A stretch of DNA of 15,599 nucleotides from Flavobacteriales bacterium UBA7519 (GTDB lineage Bacteria > Bacteroidota > Bacteroidia > Flavobacteriales > Weeksellaceae), in NCBI GenBank assembly GCA_002476905.1, contig DLND01000034.1, forward strand, positions 1 through 15,599. The letters run 5' to 3'. The translations under genes and the position numbers were made by a program. Position 1 is the first letter of the stretch; every line of letters starts with the position of its first letter. Below the pieces are notes generated by a model. It made no database searches. It was given only the letters and a program-made list of their open reading frames with translations, and was not told where the DNA came from. Of this stretch, positions 1 through 8,234 are shown one piece after another.

Positions 1-765
1 GGTGGTATCAGCTTCAAACCCTATAAAAATCAGTATAAGGAAATCATCGGAAAGAATATCCGGTATTATGAGATCTATAATGCGTCAGAAGGCTTTTTTG
101 GCATTCAGGATCAGTCAGGCAGCGATGAGATGCTGCTGATGCTCGATTATGGTATTTTCTACGAATTTATCCCGATGGATCAGTATTATGCCGGCCGCAG
201 GGATGCTATTCCGATTTCTGAGGTTGAATTGGGTAAAAACTATGCAGTTGTTATCAGTACCAATGGCGGTTTGTGGCGCTATCTTATTGGCGATACGGTT
301 ATGTTTACATCACTCCATCCTTACAGGATTAAGATTTCCGGCAGAACGAAACATTACATCAATGCATTTGGAGAAGAATTGATGATCGATAATGTGGAAA
401 CAGCACTCAAAATAACGTGTGAAAACCTGGATGTAACCATATCGGATTACACTGGTGCTCCCGTTTTTATGACCAACAGTTCAAAAGGCTGCCACGAGTG
501 GGTCTTCGAATTTACTAGGCAACCTGCCTGTCTTAATACTTTTAGTGATATGTTTGACAGAACACTCAAAACGCTCAACTCTGATTATGAAGCTAAGCGT
601 TACAATGATATCACACTGCGAAAACCAATAATCCATGTTGCAAGACCAAATCTTTTTTATGAGTGGATGGCTAGCCGCGGAAAATTAGGCGGACAAAACA
701 AAGTTCCCAGACTCAGCAATGACCGTTCATATATAGATCCTTTGCTCAAGCTAAACGAGCTATAA
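1..765 (+). CDS. GH3 family protein (adenylate-forming superfamily), C-terminal part
   Basis: The reading frame is open from the first base of the window to a TAA at 763-765, so only the last 254 residues are present and the true start lies upstream. The motif EIYNASEGFFGIQ (about residues 24-36 of this fragment) is characteristic of the GH3 'auxin-responsive promoter' family. That family belongs to the acyl-adenylate-forming superfamily; in plants it conjugates amino acids to acyl hormones. Bacterial members in Bacteroidota have no firmly established substrate, so the family is clear but the reaction is not. Later segments such as NGGLWRYLIGDTV and ISGRTKHYINAFGEELM also fit GH3 proteins. 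The gene converges on recN with a 68-base gap in which I see no convincing terminator. Confidence 0.85.
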   Translation, partial: GGISFKPYKNQYKEIIGKNIRYYEIYNASEGFFGIQDQSGSDEMLLMLDYGIFYEFIPMDQYYAGRRDAIPISEVELGKNYAVVISTNGGLWRYLIGDTVMFTSLHPYRIKISGRTKHYINAFGEELMIDNVETALKITCENLDVTISDYTGAPVFMTNSSKGCHEWVFEFTRQPACLNTFSDMFDRTLKTLNSDYEAKRYNDITLRKPIIHVARPNLFYEWMASRGKLGGQNKVPRLSNDRSYIDPLLKLNEL

Positions 766-833
766 TGTACGTTTTGAAGCTTCGGAAACCGTAAAGTATT
801 TCAGCATCAGTACTGGTGATGGTCTAAGTATAT

Positions 834-2486
834 TTAATGATTAATTAGCTCTTTAGCCTGTGAAATAGCGGCGTCGGTAATTTTAGAGCCGGAAATAAGC
901 TGGGCAATTTCATTGAGTTTCTCCTCATCAGAAAGTTTCACAATGGTCGTCTTTGTTATTCCATTTTCGTCATATTTAACAACCTTATAATTCTCATTTC
1001 CTTTTGCAGCCACCTGGGCAAGATGCGTAATCACGATGAGCTGAAGATCATTGGCCATTAGCTGCATCAGTTTTCCCATTTCTTCGGCAATTCTACCGGA
1101 AACACCAGTGTCAATCTCATCAAGAATCAAAGTTGGCAAAGCATTATTTTCAGCCATTATTTTTTTGATGGCGAGCATTACCCTAGATCTTTCTCCACCG
1201 GAAACAGCATTCTGGATCGGTTTCAGCGGAAATCCGGAATTAGCCTGAAATAATATCTGAATAGCATTCTTTCCAAACGTGTTAAATTGTGAAGAATCTG
1301 TGATATCGATTTTAAGAGTCGCTTTCTCCAGACCAAGTTTATGGAAAATTTCTTTAGCCTTATTTTCAAGATCGGAAGAATGTTTCAGTCGGCTTTCAGT
1401 CAGTTTTTTGCTCAGGTTTTGTAGCTGAATTTCTGCTTTGCTGATCAGTTTTTCTTTTTCGTGAATGAGATTTTCTACATCTTCCAAAGAGTTTTGGCTA
1501 GCGGCCAATTCTTCCCGGATAGCTATAAGTCCTTGGATATCACCTGTCTGATGTTTCAGGAACAAGGCGTTGATTCTGTTAATGGAAGTCAGAAGCTGCT
1601 GAAGGTATGTCGGATTGATCTCAAGATTTTCCGCTTTTTCTTCCAGCTCTGCATTGATGTCTTTGATTTCTAGATAAGAAGTTTCCAGCCTTTGGCTGAG
1701 CTCTTCATAATCAGATGAAAGCTCGGAAAGTTTAGAGATTTTATTTCGGATATCGAAGAGTCTTGGTAAGATTCCAAACTCTTCGGCATTAAGTGTTGAT
1801 AACGATTGTGAAAGCTGCTCGCTGATCTGGTCTGCATTTTCCTGTATGCTCAGTTGATTTTGTAAATCAGAGAAATCAATCTGATCCAAATTGGCTTCTT
1901 CTAGTTCTGTTAGAAGAAAGTTTTTATAATCGGATTCTTTATTGCTTTCGGAGAGTATTTTCTTTAATTGATCAATATCTTTTTTTGCTTTCAGGTATTC
2001 ATTAAACATATTTTGATAATCGGAGAGCAGACTGCTGTTTTTTGCCAATCCGTCCAAGATTCCAAACTGAAAAGATTCGGTGAAAAGATCCGAGGTTTCA
2101 AATTGAGAATGAATGTCGATAAGTCTGGAGGACAATTCCTTCAGAATGTCCAAAGTTACAGGAACATCATTGATAAAAGCACGCGATTTTCCACCCGGAG
2201 AAATTTCTCTGCGAATGATGGTTTGTGGTTCATAATCGAGATCTTTGTTGTCAAAAAAAGATTTGAAACTTTCGTCAATGCTGAATTCGGTTTCTACAAT
2301 ACTTTTTGCATCGGCTTTGGCAAATGATTTCGCATCGGCTCTTTCCCCCATTATCAGACGCAGTGCGCCTAGGATAATGGATTTTCCCGCACCTGTCTCA
2401 CCAGTAATCACCTGAAGTCCGGTTTTGAGATCAATTTCTAGCCTGTCGATAAGCGCAAAATTCTGAATAAAAATTCTTGAAAGCAT
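834..2486 (-). CDS. recN: DNA repair ATPase RecN
   Basis: This is a complete 550-residue SMC-like protein, the usual RecN length. The N-terminal ATPase half has a Walker A motif GETGAGKS at residues 29-36. A long heptad-rich coiled-coil section follows, roughly residues 155-380. The C-terminal ATPase half carries the ABC signature SGGERSR (429-435), Walker B TLILDEIDTGVSG (452-464) and the switch histidine in ITHLAQVAA (486-494). RecN acts in the cytoplasm in recombinational repair of double-strand breaks. The ATG at 2486 is well supported because IFIQNFALID directly precedes the ATPase core. It lies 35 bases after porD and is probably co-transcribed with it, as the last gene of the bamD-rpoZ-coaBC-porD-recN series. 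Confidence 0.96.
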   Translation of the reverse strand: MLSRIFIQNFALIDRLEIDLKTGLQVITGETGAGKSIILGALRLIMGERADAKSFAKADAKSIVETEFSIDESFKSFFDNKDLDYEPQTIIRREISPGGKSRAFINDVPVTLDILKELSSRLIDIHSQFETSDLFTESFQFGILDGLAKNSSLLSDYQNMFNEYLKAKKDIDQLKKILSESNKESDYKNFLLTELEEANLDQIDFSDLQNQLSIQENADQISEQLSQSLSTLNAEEFGILPRLFDIRNKISKLSELSSDYEELSQRLETSYLEIKDINAELEEKAENLEINPTYLQQLLTSINRINALFLKHQTGDIQGLIAIREELAASQNSLEDVENLIHEKEKLISKAEIQLQNLSKKLTESRLKHSSDLENKAKEIFHKLGLEKATLKIDITDSSQFNTFGKNAIQILFQANSGFPLKPIQNAVSGGERSRVMLAIKKIMAENNALPTLILDEIDTGVSGRIAEEMGKLMQLMANDLQLIVITHLAQVAAKGNENYKVVKYDENGITKTTIVKLSDEEKLNEIAQLISGSKITDAAISQAKELINH

Positions 2487-2490
2487 TTCT

Positions 2491-2524
2491 TAATTATTAA
2501 TAGTCAATTTTTAATTAATAATTA
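2491..2524 (-). repeat. AT-only inverted repeat before recN
   Basis: Arms 2491-2501 and 2514-2524 are perfectly complementary over 11 bases and enclose a 12-base loop. The right arm covers the porD stop codon, and the left arm ends four bases before the recN ATG. All pairs are A-T and there is no poly-U run, so it is a poor terminator candidate. It could fold weakly over the recN translation start. It may be chance in an AT-rich spacer. Confidence 0.3.
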
Positions 2525-3427
2525 TTTCCACTTATCCCATTTGGTGTCAATATCTTTCGGGGAGAATATACTCATCAGGGATTTTAGCTCGCTGATATTG
2601 ACGGAAGTGTTTGGTCCTGAATTGAATATGTTAAAAATTTCCGTGCTTTTTGTTTCAATGAAAACAGAAAATGGATAGTTCATCTGGAAATTGTTTTCAT
2701 AGAATTTCAATTGCATTAGAGATTCTGCAATGGTTTTCTTTGCAGGATTCTGATCTTGTCTTGCAAGATTATCGAGGCCGGCTCTGTGATAGCTGTAATA
2801 CACTGTTCGGAGGGTAGACGTACTTTCATTCTGAAGACCTGAGATTAGCGCACCTCTGTTTCTCTGGCTTTCCATAGCATTCCATCCGCTATAATTCTGA
2901 TTCTGAGAATTTTGTGCTATTTTAAAAGCTTTGTCGAACCAAGGCTGTCCGCCTTTTAGCTGAAAACTGTCTGCGTCGTATCCAAGAATCAGATATACAT
3001 AAAAACTCACCACATCAATGAGGTTTTTCCCGGAAAACTGCCTTTCATTGAAAACCAGATTTTCATTTTCATTATACTCGAAGGTGAAATTGGTATCGTT
3101 GATGTTCAACAGTGGTGTTTCGTACTGAGAATTGAAAACAGGACGCGTAGCCTGAACTACAATCGATCCTTTGAAGCTGTTGTTAGTGGGCCTTTCGGAA
3201 ATCACTACAGCAAAATTGCATTTGATCTTTTCGAAGTTCTGAAGTTTTTTTCCTGTCCAGCTTGTATTATTAATGAAATCTCTTAATGACTTTTCCAGTA
3301 TTCTAAAAACCTGTGTGTTACTTCCTGCAATCTGTTGGTTGTTGATCTGTACATTTGCCAAAAGTTCTTGAGAATAAATACTTTGGCAGAAAAGCATTGC
3401 AAAGAATATGTAAAGTGATTTTTTCAT
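2522..3427 (-). CDS. porD: DUF4835 family protein, type IX secretion-associated PorD
   Basis: The protein has about 301 residues and a clear N-terminal signal peptide (MKK followed by a hydrophobic stretch ending SIYSQ, then ELLANVQI), so it is exported, probably to the periplasm. The ELxAxVQINxxQI start, the FFINNTSW-like segment (LRDFINNTSWTGKKLQ) and the WxxMESQRNRGALI-type region are typical of DUF4835, now usually named PorD. PorD is required for type IX secretion and gliding in this phylum, but its exact role is not settled. I chose the ATG at 3427 because MKK gives a normal signal-peptide start; an in-frame ATG two codons upstream (3433) is also possible. It sits between coaBC and recN, its usual place in Flavobacteriia. 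Confidence 0.85.
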   Translation of the reverse strand: MKKSLYIFFAMLFCQSIYSQELLANVQINNQQIAGSNTQVFRILEKSLRDFINNTSWTGKKLQNFEKIKCNFAVVISERPTNNSFKGSIVVQATRPVFNSQYETPLLNINDTNFTFEYNENENLVFNERQFSGKNLIDVVSFYVYLILGYDADSFQLKGGQPWFDKAFKIAQNSQNQNYSGWNAMESQRNRGALISGLQNESTSTLRTVYYSYHRAGLDNLARQDQNPAKKTIAESLMQLKFYENNFQMNYPFSVFIETKSTEIFNIFNSGPNTSVNISELKSLMSIFSPKDIDTKWDKWK

Positions 3428-3517
3428 TCGCATAAAAAGTGTTTGTAAAAATAAGGATTCTTTCCTAAAGATTATGATTCAAAAGGATAAAATGATAACG
3501 TAAAAGGTTCTGATTTG

Positions 3518-4711
3518 TTACAATTTCTGCGCAATAAAGTTCAGAATGTCGCGGGCAACTTCTTCTTTTGATTTTAATGTAAAAGACTGCGCTTCAGTTG
3601 GGGTAAATATTTTGATTTTATTGGTAGCATTTGCAAAGCCTGCACCTTCGTCCCGAAGAGAGTTTAGGACAATCATATCCAAGTTTTTTTTGACAAGTTT
3701 TCCTTTGGCGTTTTCTTCTTCATTTTGCGTTTCCAAGGCAAAACCTACCAGGAACTGATGGGTCTTTTTCTCACCCATCGTTCTCAGAATATCTTTATTT
3801 TTGATCAGCTCTATCGTGAGTTCCTGCTCATTCTTTTTGATCTTTTCTGTTGCTTTTACTTTTGGTGTATAATCTGCCACGGCGGCGCTCATTATAGCAA
3901 TATCCGTATTTTCATAATGTTTGAAAACTTCATCAAACATTTCCTGTGCAGAGGTGACTCTGTAAACGTTAATGTTTTTATCATCGGTTTTCTGAGAAGA
4001 AGGTCCGGATATTAAAGTGACTTCGGCACCTCTTTTCGCTGCTTCTTTTGCAAGATCAAAGCCCATTTTTCCTGAGGAATGATTCCCGATGAATCTTACA
4101 GGGTCAATATTTTCAAAAGTCGGACCTGCTGTAATCAGGATTTTTTTTCCTGCAAATGTCGCATCTGTATCGGTAAACTCATTTCCAACAGTTCTGAAAA
4201 TGGTTTCCGGCTCAGCCAATCTGCCTTGACCGATCAGTCCGCTTGCGAGTTCGCCATATTCCGCTGGAATGATTTTGTGTCCAAAACTTTCTATAATATT
4301 CAGATTTCTGGTAACCGCAGGATGGGCATACATATCAAGATCCATCGCTGGAGCAATGATAACAGGACATTTTGCAGACATATAAACCGCCATCAGGAAA
4401 TTATCACAGATTCCGTTGGCTATTTTTGCCAGAGTATTAGCTGTGCAAGGCGCTATCAACATCACATCAGCCCAGAGTGCCAATTCTACGTGGTTATTCC
4501 ACGTTTTATTTTCGTCATAAAAATCAGTATAAACCTTATTCCTGCTAAGGGTGGACAAAGTAAGTGGCGAGACGAAGTCTTCCGTGGGTTTAGTCATTAC
4601 AATCCTCACTTCCGCTCCAGCTTTTACGAAATCTCTTACCAGATAATTGATTTTATAGGCTGCAATTCCGCCGGTGATCCCGATAATGATCTTTTTGTTC
4701 TCCAAGCTCAT
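3518..4711 (-). CDS. coaBC: Bifunctional phosphopantothenoylcysteine decarboxylase / phosphopantothenate-cysteine ligase
   Basis: This is a complete 397-residue CoaBC, which catalyses two successive steps of coenzyme A synthesis. The N-terminal flavin-dependent CoaC domain (about residues 1-185) shows ITGGIAAYK (12-20), the catalytic-type His74 in NNHVELA and PAMDLDM (121-127). The C-terminal CoaB ligase domain (about 188-397) shows the nucleotide-binding ITAGPTFENIDPVRFIGN (193-210) followed by SSGKMG (212-217), then SAAVADY (275-281) and a KIKK segment (290-293). The ATG at 4711 (MSLENKK) is chosen over a TTG 16 codons upstream, because the longer form would begin inside the rpoZ terminator. 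Compared with E. coli CoaC, the PxMN asparagine is Asp here, and the clamp-cysteine region reads ASGLIGQGR without a Cys. I believe both are common in this phylum. Confidence 0.95.
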   Translation of the reverse strand: MSLENKKIIIGITGGIAAYKINYLVRDFVKAGAEVRIVMTKPTEDFVSPLTLSTLSRNKVYTDFYDENKTWNNHVELALWADVMLIAPCTANTLAKIANGICDNFLMAVYMSAKCPVIIAPAMDLDMYAHPAVTRNLNIIESFGHKIIPAEYGELASGLIGQGRLAEPETIFRTVGNEFTDTDATFAGKKILITAGPTFENIDPVRFIGNHSSGKMGFDLAKEAAKRGAEVTLISGPSSQKTDDKNINVYRVTSAQEMFDEVFKHYENTDIAIMSAAVADYTPKVKATEKIKKNEQELTIELIKNKDILRTMGEKKTHQFLVGFALETQNEEENAKGKLVKKNLDMIVLNSLRDEGAGFANATNKIKIFTPTEAQSFTLKSKEEVARDILNFIAQKL

Positions 4712-4732
4712 TTTGCTTCTGATATTTATTAA

Positions 4733-4759
4733 CGAAAGTATTAATAATTTTACTAACAA
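4733..4759 (-). promoter_or_regulatory. Possible coaBC promoter, imperfect
   Basis: On the minus strand a TTG (4759-4757) lies 16 bases before TACTTTCG (4740-4733), which matches TAnnTTTG except at one fixed base. A transcript from here would start close to the coaBC ATG at 4711. The spacing is slightly short and the box imperfect. Its position just after the rpoZ terminator makes it plausible, but it is weak evidence. Confidence 0.25.
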
Positions 4760-4786
4760 AAAAACCGTTTCATTTTGAAACGGTTT
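4757..4786 (-). terminator. Rho-independent terminator after rpoZ
   Basis: A perfect 10-base stem (AAACCGTTTC at 4762-4771 paired with GAAACGGTTT at 4777-4786) has a 5-base loop. On the minus strand it is followed directly by a T-rich run (TTTTTTTG, ending near 4757). It lies about 19 bases past the rpoZ stop codon and so ends the bamD-rpoZ transcript before coaBC, completely or in part. Confidence 0.8.
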
Positions 4787-4804
4787 GTATTATGAATTGA
4801 AAAC

Positions 4805-5128
4805 TTATTTCTTTTCTTCAGTTTTTCTGAAATAGATTTCATCATCCAGCCATTCTCTGATAGCAATAGATGTTGGCTTAGGAAGTTTTTCGTAATGTTT
4901 AGAGATTTCTATTTGCTCTCTGTTTTCGAAAACTTCTTCCAAAGTAGAGTTATGAACAGCAAACTCATCCAGTTTCGCGTGCAGTTCGGCACGGATTTCT
5001 GCATTGATCTGTTCGGCTCTTTTACCCATGATCACGATAGCTTCATAGATGCTGCCAACTTTTTCTTCGATTTTATCTCTGTCGTAAGTAATTGTACTTA
5101 CTTCAGCTTTTGTATCTTTAACACTCAT
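4805..5128 (-). CDS. rpoZ: DNA-directed RNA polymerase omega-like subunit
   Basis: This is a 107-residue protein of the Bacteroidota RpoZ/Rpb6-like type, a small subunit that helps RNA polymerase fold and assemble. The central region YEAIVIMGKRAEQINAEIR (about residues 28-46) corresponds to the conserved omega segment in which a family of residues is arrayed and then binds the beta-prime subunit. The charged C-terminus and overall length fit flavobacterial homologues. The ATG at 5128 (MSVKDTKAE) is 36 bases after the bamD stop. A perfect TATATTTG box lies in that gap, so the gene can probably be transcribed both with bamD and on its own. A strong terminator follows it. Confidence 0.85.
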   Translation of the reverse strand: MSVKDTKAEVSTITYDRDKIEEKVGSIYEAIVIMGKRAEQINAEIRAELHAKLDEFAVHNSTLEEVFENREQIEISKHYEKLPKPTSIAIREWLDDEIYFRKTEEKK

Positions 5129-5152
5129 TGGGCGAAATTATTTTTGAGAATG

Positions 5153-5160
5153 CAAATATA
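5153..5160 (-). promoter_or_regulatory. -7 promoter box for rpoZ
   Basis: On the minus strand the sequence reads TATATTTG, a perfect match to the Bacteroidota -7 consensus TAnnTTTG, 24 bases before the rpoZ ATG. No TTG is seen at the expected distance upstream, where the bamD end lies, so only the -7 half is supported. Confidence 0.45.
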
Positions 5161-5164
5161 GTAA

Positions 5165-6157
5165 TTATCTTTTAAACTTAAAAGTGGCCTGAGGGTCAGG
5201 TGAATTGATCTTCGCACTGTCTCTTCTGGTTTGTTCTGCTGCTTTTTCCATATCACGCTGATTTTTTTCCTGAGCAATTTCATTTTTTTCATTTTCCTTA
5301 GCCTGAGCGTTTTTTACTTTTGCTTCGTATTCAGCTTTTCTTTTTTCTACTTCTTCCTGAACTTTTGCAAATTTTACTTTCTCAGTTTCCAGTTTAGTAT
5401 AAAGATCATTTGCTGTTTTTGCAGCTTCGCTGTCCGGCAGCTCATTAGAAATTCTTTTTGCATAAGCAGCTGCAGCATCCAGACGTTCTTTTTTAAGATC
5501 ATAAACCGAATTAAGAGCAAGCTCATACTTGGATTTCAATATGATATCATAGATTTTCGGTCTTAGCTTAGTGGCCGGAAAATCCTCAAGAACATTTTCA
5601 AAAGCTACTATTGCAGCTTTGTATTCTGCCATTTTATAATATTGTCTTGCATTTTCAAATGCTTTGAACTCCAGCTTGTAACTCAGTTCATCAATCATCT
5701 GATTAATGTTTCTCGAACGCTCGGAATCCGGATATTCATTGATGAAATTCTGAAGTTCTGTAATGGCAGATTCTGTATTGCTCTGATCCAGATTGTAATC
5801 CAAAGATCCTTCATAATAGCAAAGTGCGGAAAAATATGCAGCTTCTTCTTTTCTCGGATCCTGAGGGAAATTGATGGTGAAGTTCTTAAATTGGTTTGCA
5901 GCTAATCTGTAATTTTTGTCATAATAATTAGCATAAGCAGAATTAAAGACGACATTGGGCGCATCATCTGTCCCGGCTACTAAATTTGGTAATCTGTCAT
6001 ATAAAGCAAGTGCGTCGCTCCATTTCTTTTTCGCAAATTTTTCATTGGCTACCTTCAGGATAAAATCCTTATCGGCACTTTTCATCGCCCTATCCATTTC
6101 TGTCTTGCAGGAAAGCAACACCACCGACAGCATCAGCAAACTAATATATTTCTTCAT
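5165..6157 (-). CDS. bamD: Outer membrane protein assembly factor BamD (lipoprotein)
   Basis: This is a complete 330-residue lipoprotein. The signal peptide ends in a lipobox LLSC with Cys17 as the lipidated residue. Tetratricopeptide-like helical repeats follow (about residues 30-250), including FAKKKWSDALALYDRLP, YRLAANQFKNFTINFP and YKAAIVAFENVLEDFP. These are the hallmark of BamD/YfiO, which works with BamA at the periplasmic face of the outer membrane to insert beta-barrel proteins. The last 70-80 residues form a Lys/Glu-rich coiled coil, which makes the protein clearly longer than E. coli BamD (about 245 residues); such a tail occurs in Bacteroidota. It is the first gene of the minus-strand block, with a -7 box about 50 bases before its ATG. 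Confidence 0.93.
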   Translation of the reverse strand: MKKYISLLMLSVVLLSCKTEMDRAMKSADKDFILKVANEKFAKKKWSDALALYDRLPNLVAGTDDAPNVVFNSAYANYYDKNYRLAANQFKNFTINFPQDPRKEEAAYFSALCYYEGSLDYNLDQSNTESAITELQNFINEYPDSERSRNINQMIDELSYKLEFKAFENARQYYKMAEYKAAIVAFENVLEDFPATKLRPKIYDIILKSKYELALNSVYDLKKERLDAAAAYAKRISNELPDSEAAKTANDLYTKLETEKVKFAKVQEEVEKRKAEYEAKVKNAQAKENEKNEIAQEKNQRDMEKAAEQTRRDSAKINSPDPQATFKFKR

Positions 6158-6204
6158 AACGATTGTCAGAATATTCTTAACAGTTGAATATTATTAATAA
6201 TCTG

Positions 6205-6212
6205 CAAAAATA
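6205..6212 (-). promoter_or_regulatory. -7 promoter box for bamD
   Basis: The minus strand reads TATTTTTG, a perfect TAnnTTTG match, which implies a 5' leader of roughly 40 bases before the ATG at 6157. The nearest upstream TTG is only 13 bases away, shorter than the usual 17-23, so the -33 half is uncertain. Confidence 0.5.
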
Positions 6213-6265
6213 AAACTTTTTTCATCAATCTCTTTTTTTTATGAAAGATTAACGTTTTCTTTTAC

Positions 6266-6346
6266 TGGAAGTCGGAAGTCAGAGGATGGGAGCTTAAAAA
6301 ATATAATTTTGATGTCGAATTGCGTTCATCTAACTTCCAACTTCCA
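6266..6346. repeat. Imperfect long inverted repeat in the bamD/lepA spacer
   Basis: Arm 6266-6286 (begins TGGAAGTCGGAAGT) and arm 6326-6346 are complementary at 18 of 21 positions and enclose about 39 bases. Two of the three mismatches become G-U pairs in minus-strand RNA. Each arm itself holds a 7-base direct repeat (GGAAGTC twice; ACTTCCA twice). It lies between two divergent promoters, so it does not follow any gene and is unlikely to be a terminator. It resembles short dispersed intergenic repeats common in Chryseobacterium-like genomes, but only one copy is present here. Confidence 0.6.
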
Positions 6347-6364
6347 TCATCCGACAAAAAAATG

Positions 6365-6372
6365 TATTTTTG
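6365..6372 (+). promoter_or_regulatory. -7 promoter box for lepA
   Basis: TATTTTTG matches TAnnTTTG perfectly and ends 19 bases before the lepA ATG at 6392. No TTG is found 17-23 bases upstream, so the -33 half is unsupported. The position also argues against any lepA start upstream of 6392. Confidence 0.5.
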
Positions 6373-6391
6373 CAAATTACAAGAATTATCA

Positions 6392-8188
6392 ATGAAGAAT
6401 ATCAGGAATTTCTGCATCATTGCGCATATCGACCACGGTAAGAGTACATTGGCAGATCGTCTTTTAGAATATACAAACACTGTTAGTCAAAGGGAATTGC
6501 AATCGCAAACCTTAGACGATATGGATCTTGAGAAAGAACGTGGAATCACCATCAAATCTCACGCGATCCAAATGGATTACGAATATAAAGGAGAAAAATT
6601 TGTTCTTAATCTAATTGATACACCAGGACACGTTGACTTTTCTTATGAAGTTTCCCGTTCTATCGCGGCTTGTGAAGGAGCGCTTTTGATTGTGGATGCT
6701 GCTCAAAGTATTCAGGCACAAACAATTAGTAATTTATATCTGGCATTAGAGAATGATTTGACAATTATTCCAATTCTGAATAAAATTGACCTGCCTTCTG
6801 CAAACCCAGAAGAAGTGACTGACGAGATTATGAATCTTATCGGGTGCGAATATGAAGATGTTTTGAGAGTGTCTGGAAAAACGGGAGAAGGTGTTCACCA
6901 TTTATTGGAACAAATTGTAGAAAGAATTCCGGCGCCGGTTGGTGATCCAGATGCGCCGCTTCAGGCTTTGATTTTTGACTCTGTTTATAATCCGTTCAGA
7001 GGAATTGAAGCTTATTTCAAAGTGGTAAACGGAAGTATTTCTAAAAACGAGAAAATCAAATTTTTCGCTACAGGTAAAGAATATGGTGCTGATGAAGTTG
7101 GTACTTTGAAATTGAAACAAGTTCCAAAGAAAACTGTGGAATGTGGCGATGTAGGTTATTTGGTTTCCGGTATCAAAGATGCTCGTGAAGTAAAAGTTGG
7201 AGATACAATTACTTCTTTTAACAATCCTGCTGCCGAACCAATTGAAGGTTTTGAAGAAGTAAAACCAATGGTTTTTGCTGGGATTTATCCTATCGATTCA
7301 GAGGATTTTGAAGAATTAAGATTCTCTCTTGAAAAATTGAGGCTGAATGATGCATCTTTGGTTTTCGAACCGGAAAGTTCTGCCGCTCTTGGTTTTGGTT
7401 TTCGATGCGGATTCTTAGGAATGCTGCATATGGAAATTGTTCAGGAACGTTTGGACAGAGAATTCAATATGAATGTGATTACGACAGTTCCAAACGTATC
7501 TTATTTTGGATATTCTAAAAAAGAACCGGAAGTTCCAATCCTAATCAACAACCCATCGGAAATGATGGATCCGTCCATAATGGATCGAGTGGAAGAGCCG
7601 TTTATCAAAGCTTCTATCATTACAAAATCAGATTTTGTGGGTGCTGTAATGACACTTTGTATCGAGAAACGTGGCGAGATTGTCAACCAAAGTTATCTGA
7701 CATCTGACAGGGTAGAATTGATTTTCAATATGCCTTTAGCTGAAGTGGTTTTCGATTTCTATGACAGATTAAAATCAATTTCCAAAGGTTATGCGTCTTT
7801 TGATTATCATCCAATTGGATTCCGAGCTTCGAAGTTGGTGAAAATGGATATTTTGATTAATGGCGATATGGTAGATGCTTTATCTTCATTGATTCACGAT
7901 TCTAACGCTTATCATATTGGTAAGAAAATGTGTGAAAAACTTCGTGAATTGATTCCGAGACAACAGTTTGATATTGCAGTTCAGGCCGCTTTAGGAACGA
8001 AAGTTATCGCAAGAGAAACCATCAAAGCTTTAAGAAAAGACGTTACCGCAAAATGTTACGGAGGTGATATTTCCAGAAAACGTAAACTTTTGGAGAAACA
8101 GAAAGAAGGTAAGAAAAAGATGAAACAAATTGGTCGAGTAGAGGTTCCACAATCAGCTTTTATGGCTGTTTTGAAGCTTAACGACTAA
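6392..8188 (+). CDS. lepA: Translation elongation factor 4 (LepA), GTPase
   Basis: This is a complete 598-residue LepA/EF4, the normal length. It is a ribosome-bound GTPase linked to back-translocation and to 30S assembly. The GTPase motifs are all present: AHIDHGKS (11-18), RGITI (50-54), DTPGH (76-80) and NKID (130-133). EF-G-like domains follow, and the LepA-specific C-terminus shows [17 protein letters not shown] close to the end. The chosen ATG at 6392 starts [18 protein letters not shown], as in homologues. An in-frame ATG 24 codons upstream would translate across the promoter box and part of the inverted repeat and is rejected. The gene stands alone between divergent bamD and convergent doxX. 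Confidence 0.97.
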   Translation: MKNIRNFCIIAHIDHGKSTLADRLLEYTNTVSQRELQSQTLDDMDLEKERGITIKSHAIQMDYEYKGEKFVLNLIDTPGHVDFSYEVSRSIAACEGALLIVDAAQSIQAQTISNLYLALENDLTIIPILNKIDLPSANPEEVTDEIMNLIGCEYEDVLRVSGKTGEGVHHLLEQIVERIPAPVGDPDAPLQALIFDSVYNPFRGIEAYFKVVNGSISKNEKIKFFATGKEYGADEVGTLKLKQVPKKTVECGDVGYLVSGIKDAREVKVGDTITSFNNPAAEPIEGFEEVKPMVFAGIYPIDSEDFEELRFSLEKLRLNDASLVFEPESSAALGFGFRCGFLGMLHMEIVQERLDREFNMNVITTVPNVSYFGYSKKEPEVPILINNPSEMMDPSIMDRVEEPFIKASIITKSDFVGAVMTLCIEKRGEIVNQSYLTSDRVELIFNMPLAEVVFDFYDRLKSISKGYASFDYHPIGFRASKLVKMDILINGDMVDALSSLIHDSNAYHIGKKMCEKLRELIPRQQFDIAVQAALGTKVIARETIKALRKDVTAKCYGGDISRKRKLLEKQKEGKKKMKQIGRVEVPQSAFMAVLKLND

Positions 8189-8202
8189 AAATAAAAATGA
8201 TA

Positions 8203-8230
8203 AAAGCTGCGCCTTAATTGATGCAGCTTT
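8203..8230. terminator. Bidirectional terminator between lepA and the doxX gene
   Basis: An 8-base perfect stem (AAAGCTGC at 8203-8210, GCAGCTTT at 8223-8230) encloses a 12-base loop and sits in the 46-base gap between the two converging genes. On the minus strand it is followed by a T-rich run, and on the plus strand by CTTATT. It is therefore a better terminator for the doxX side. Confidence 0.65.
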
Positions 8231-8234
8231 CTTA

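Noticed and set aside
766..833. Terminator between the converging GH3 gene and recN
   Set aside because: Only a short GAAGCTTC palindrome (776-783) and a weak 5-base pairing are seen, with no T-run, so no call is made.
4079..4732. 217-codon frame on the plus strand opposite coaBC
   Set aside because: It is antisense to a strongly conserved gene, with no motif, promoter or signal of its own.
4712..4759. TTG start that would extend CoaBC by 16 residues
   Set aside because: The start codon lies next to the rpoZ terminator, and the conserved N-terminus begins at MSLENKK.
6320..6391. Upstream ATG that would extend LepA by 24 residues
   Set aside because: The extension covers part of the inverted repeat and the -7 box, and the extra residues are unlike LepA N-termini.
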